This document shows, one piece after another, positions 49,680-50,483 of a DNA stretch of 50,483 bases (positions are counted from its first letter, which is position 1; the number at the start of each line of letters is the position of its first letter). Position numbers and translations under genes: made by a program. The DNA lies in the NCBI GenBank assembly GCA_002408085.1, contig DHQL01000018.1, forward strand, positions 1-50,483, in the 5' to 3' direction. The notes beneath the pieces were generated by a model that saw nothing but the letters and a program-made list of their open reading frames with translations, made no database searches and was not told the origin of the DNA. Source of the DNA: Spirochaeta sp. UBA5339. GTDB taxonomy: Bacteria; Spirochaetota; Spirochaetia; DSM-2461.

Positions 49680-50483
49680 TCCCCTCCCCCTTGTGTCCGA
49701 TCAGGATGGAGATAAAGAAGGGAACACCGATAAAGGAGGTGATCACTCCGATGGGAAGTTCCAGGGGAACCAGGACCGTCCGGGCCAGGGTATCCGACAG
49801 GGCCAGAATAATGGCACCGGAGATGGCCGAGGCGGGGATCAGGGTGCGGTGGTCACTGCCGAAGAGGAAGCGGACAATATGAGGAGCCACCAGACCGATA
49901 AAACCGATCACCCCGCAGAAACTGACAAGGGCCGCACTCATCAGGGAAGCAAGCACCGCCGTGGAGATCATAATAAACCGGGGCCTCACTCCCAGGCTCT
50001 GGGCAACATCCTCTCCACAGGAGAGCAGGTTAAGACTCCAGGAGAGGAGGAAGAGCAGAGGAAAGAGAACCGCAAAGAAGACGGAGAGCACCGCCAGCTG
50101 TCTCCAGGTCACCGAAATCAGAGACCCCATCAGCCAGAAGACGATTCTTGCCAGCTGGTCGTTGGTAGCCAGGTACTGAAGCAGACTTGTTCCCGCGGAA
50201 AAGAGGTACATCATGGAAATGCCGCTTAAGATCATAATCCCGGAACGGTAGCCCTTGGTCCGGCTGATCAAAAGGACGAGGCCGAGATTCAGCAGGGCAA
50301 AGAAGAAGGCATTTGAGATAATCATCAGGTAACCGCTGACGGAGAATACCGAAAGGAATCCCACATTAAAGACAATGGCCAGGGAGGCTCCAAATCCCGA
50401 TGCCGAGGAGATTCCCAGGGTATAGGGACTGGCCATGGGGTTCCGCAGGATTCCCTGCATGGCGGCCCCCGCCACTCCCAGTT
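49672..50483 (-). CDS. FecCD-family ABC importer permease (5' end missing)
   Basis: The last 270 residues of a FecCD permease; the gene continues beyond the window edge. The visible start LGVAGAAMQGILRNPMASPYTLGISSAS is the conserved FecCD segment, usually near residue 70. Further on are CGEDVAQSLGVRP and SFCGVIGFIGLVAPHIVR, which contact the ATPase. It forms the membrane channel for the importer together with the ATPase gene. Confidence 0.95.
   Translation of the reverse strand, partial: LGVAGAAMQGILRNPMASPYTLGISSASGFGASLAIVFNVGFLSVFSVSGYLMIISNAFFFALLNLGLVLLISRTKGYRSGIMILSGISMMYLFSAGTSLLQYLATNDQLARIVFWLMGSLISVTWRQLAVLSVFFAVLFPLLFLLSWSLNLLSCGEDVAQSLGVRPRFIMISTAVLASLMSAALVSFCGVIGFIGLVAPHIVRFLFGSDHRTLIPASAISGAIILALSDTLARTVLVPLELPIGVITSFIGVPFFISILIGHKGEGNG

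Noticed and set aside
48885..50483. Heme-specific importer because hemH is in the window
   Set aside because: The FecCD/FecE type serves many ligands, the genes are more than 40 kb away from hemH, and the binding protein is not visible.

Overview
The window looks like chromosomal DNA from a free-living, anaerobic or oxygen-tolerant spirochaete-like bacterium, comparable to the Spirochaeta/Oceanispirochaeta group. This is inference. It rests on the many membrane cyclase/HAMP sensors, the FecR-domain and fibronectin-like envelope proteins next to a cyclase, lipoproteins with Listeria-Bacteroides repeats, a TAXI-type TRAP transporter, and frequent GTG/TTG starts. I see no rRNA, tRNA, IS element, prophage or CRISPR array. 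Coding density is high, and no gene-free stretch exceeds about 300 bp.

Layout. 0-0.8 kb: a PadR repressor with a self-operator and a His/Cys-rich small protein (cut by the window edge). 0.9-5.7 kb: a CrtI-like flavoprotein, then a TAXI TRAP binding lipoprotein and its fused permease. 5.7-7.8 kb: a two-gene heme operon (AhbD-like radical SAM protein, ferrochelatase). 7.9-14.2 kb: sensor cassette 1 (class III cyclase, coiled-coil membrane protein, lipoprotein, outer-membrane-type protein). 14.4-18.5 kb: a cation-chloride-cotransporter-like permease, an ACT protein and a UPF0210 protein. 18.5-20.0 kb: an SDR/TetR operon with operators. 20.1-24.2 kb: sensor cassette 2, with the same four parts but an HD-GYP output. 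24.2-26.6 kb: tatA, a TetR regulator and a Tat-exported flavoprotein lipoprotein. 26.9-32.7 kb: a dCache chemoreceptor, an orphan Nif11 peptide, ubiX, a PQQ-type sugar dehydrogenase, superoxide dismutase and a DA1-like metallopeptidase. 32.8-37.5 kb: tatC-tatB-tatA and an FMN/FAD Tat flavoprotein, with a membrane AraC regulator upstream. 37.7-48.7 kb: a six-gene operon of cyclase, FecR protein, two fibronectin-like/beta-barrel proteins and two repeat lipoproteins. 48.9 kb to the end: a FecE/FecD-type ABC importer, cut by the edge.

The most striking result is that the regions at about 7.9-14.2 kb and 20.1-24.2 kb are reverse-complement copies of one gene arrangement: outer-membrane-type protein and lipoprotein in one direction, convergent with a coiled-coil membrane protein, which is divergent from a HAMP sensor. 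The parts are recognisably related between copies, but the sensor output differs: a class III nucleotide cyclase in one copy and an HD-GYP phosphodiesterase in the other. The 37.7-48.7 kb operon combines analogous parts. I infer a modular envelope-sensing system that links outer-membrane and lipoprotein components to cyclic-nucleotide signalling. A second theme is extracytoplasmic flavin redox chemistry: two Tat-exported flavoprotein lipoproteins, each with its own tatA.
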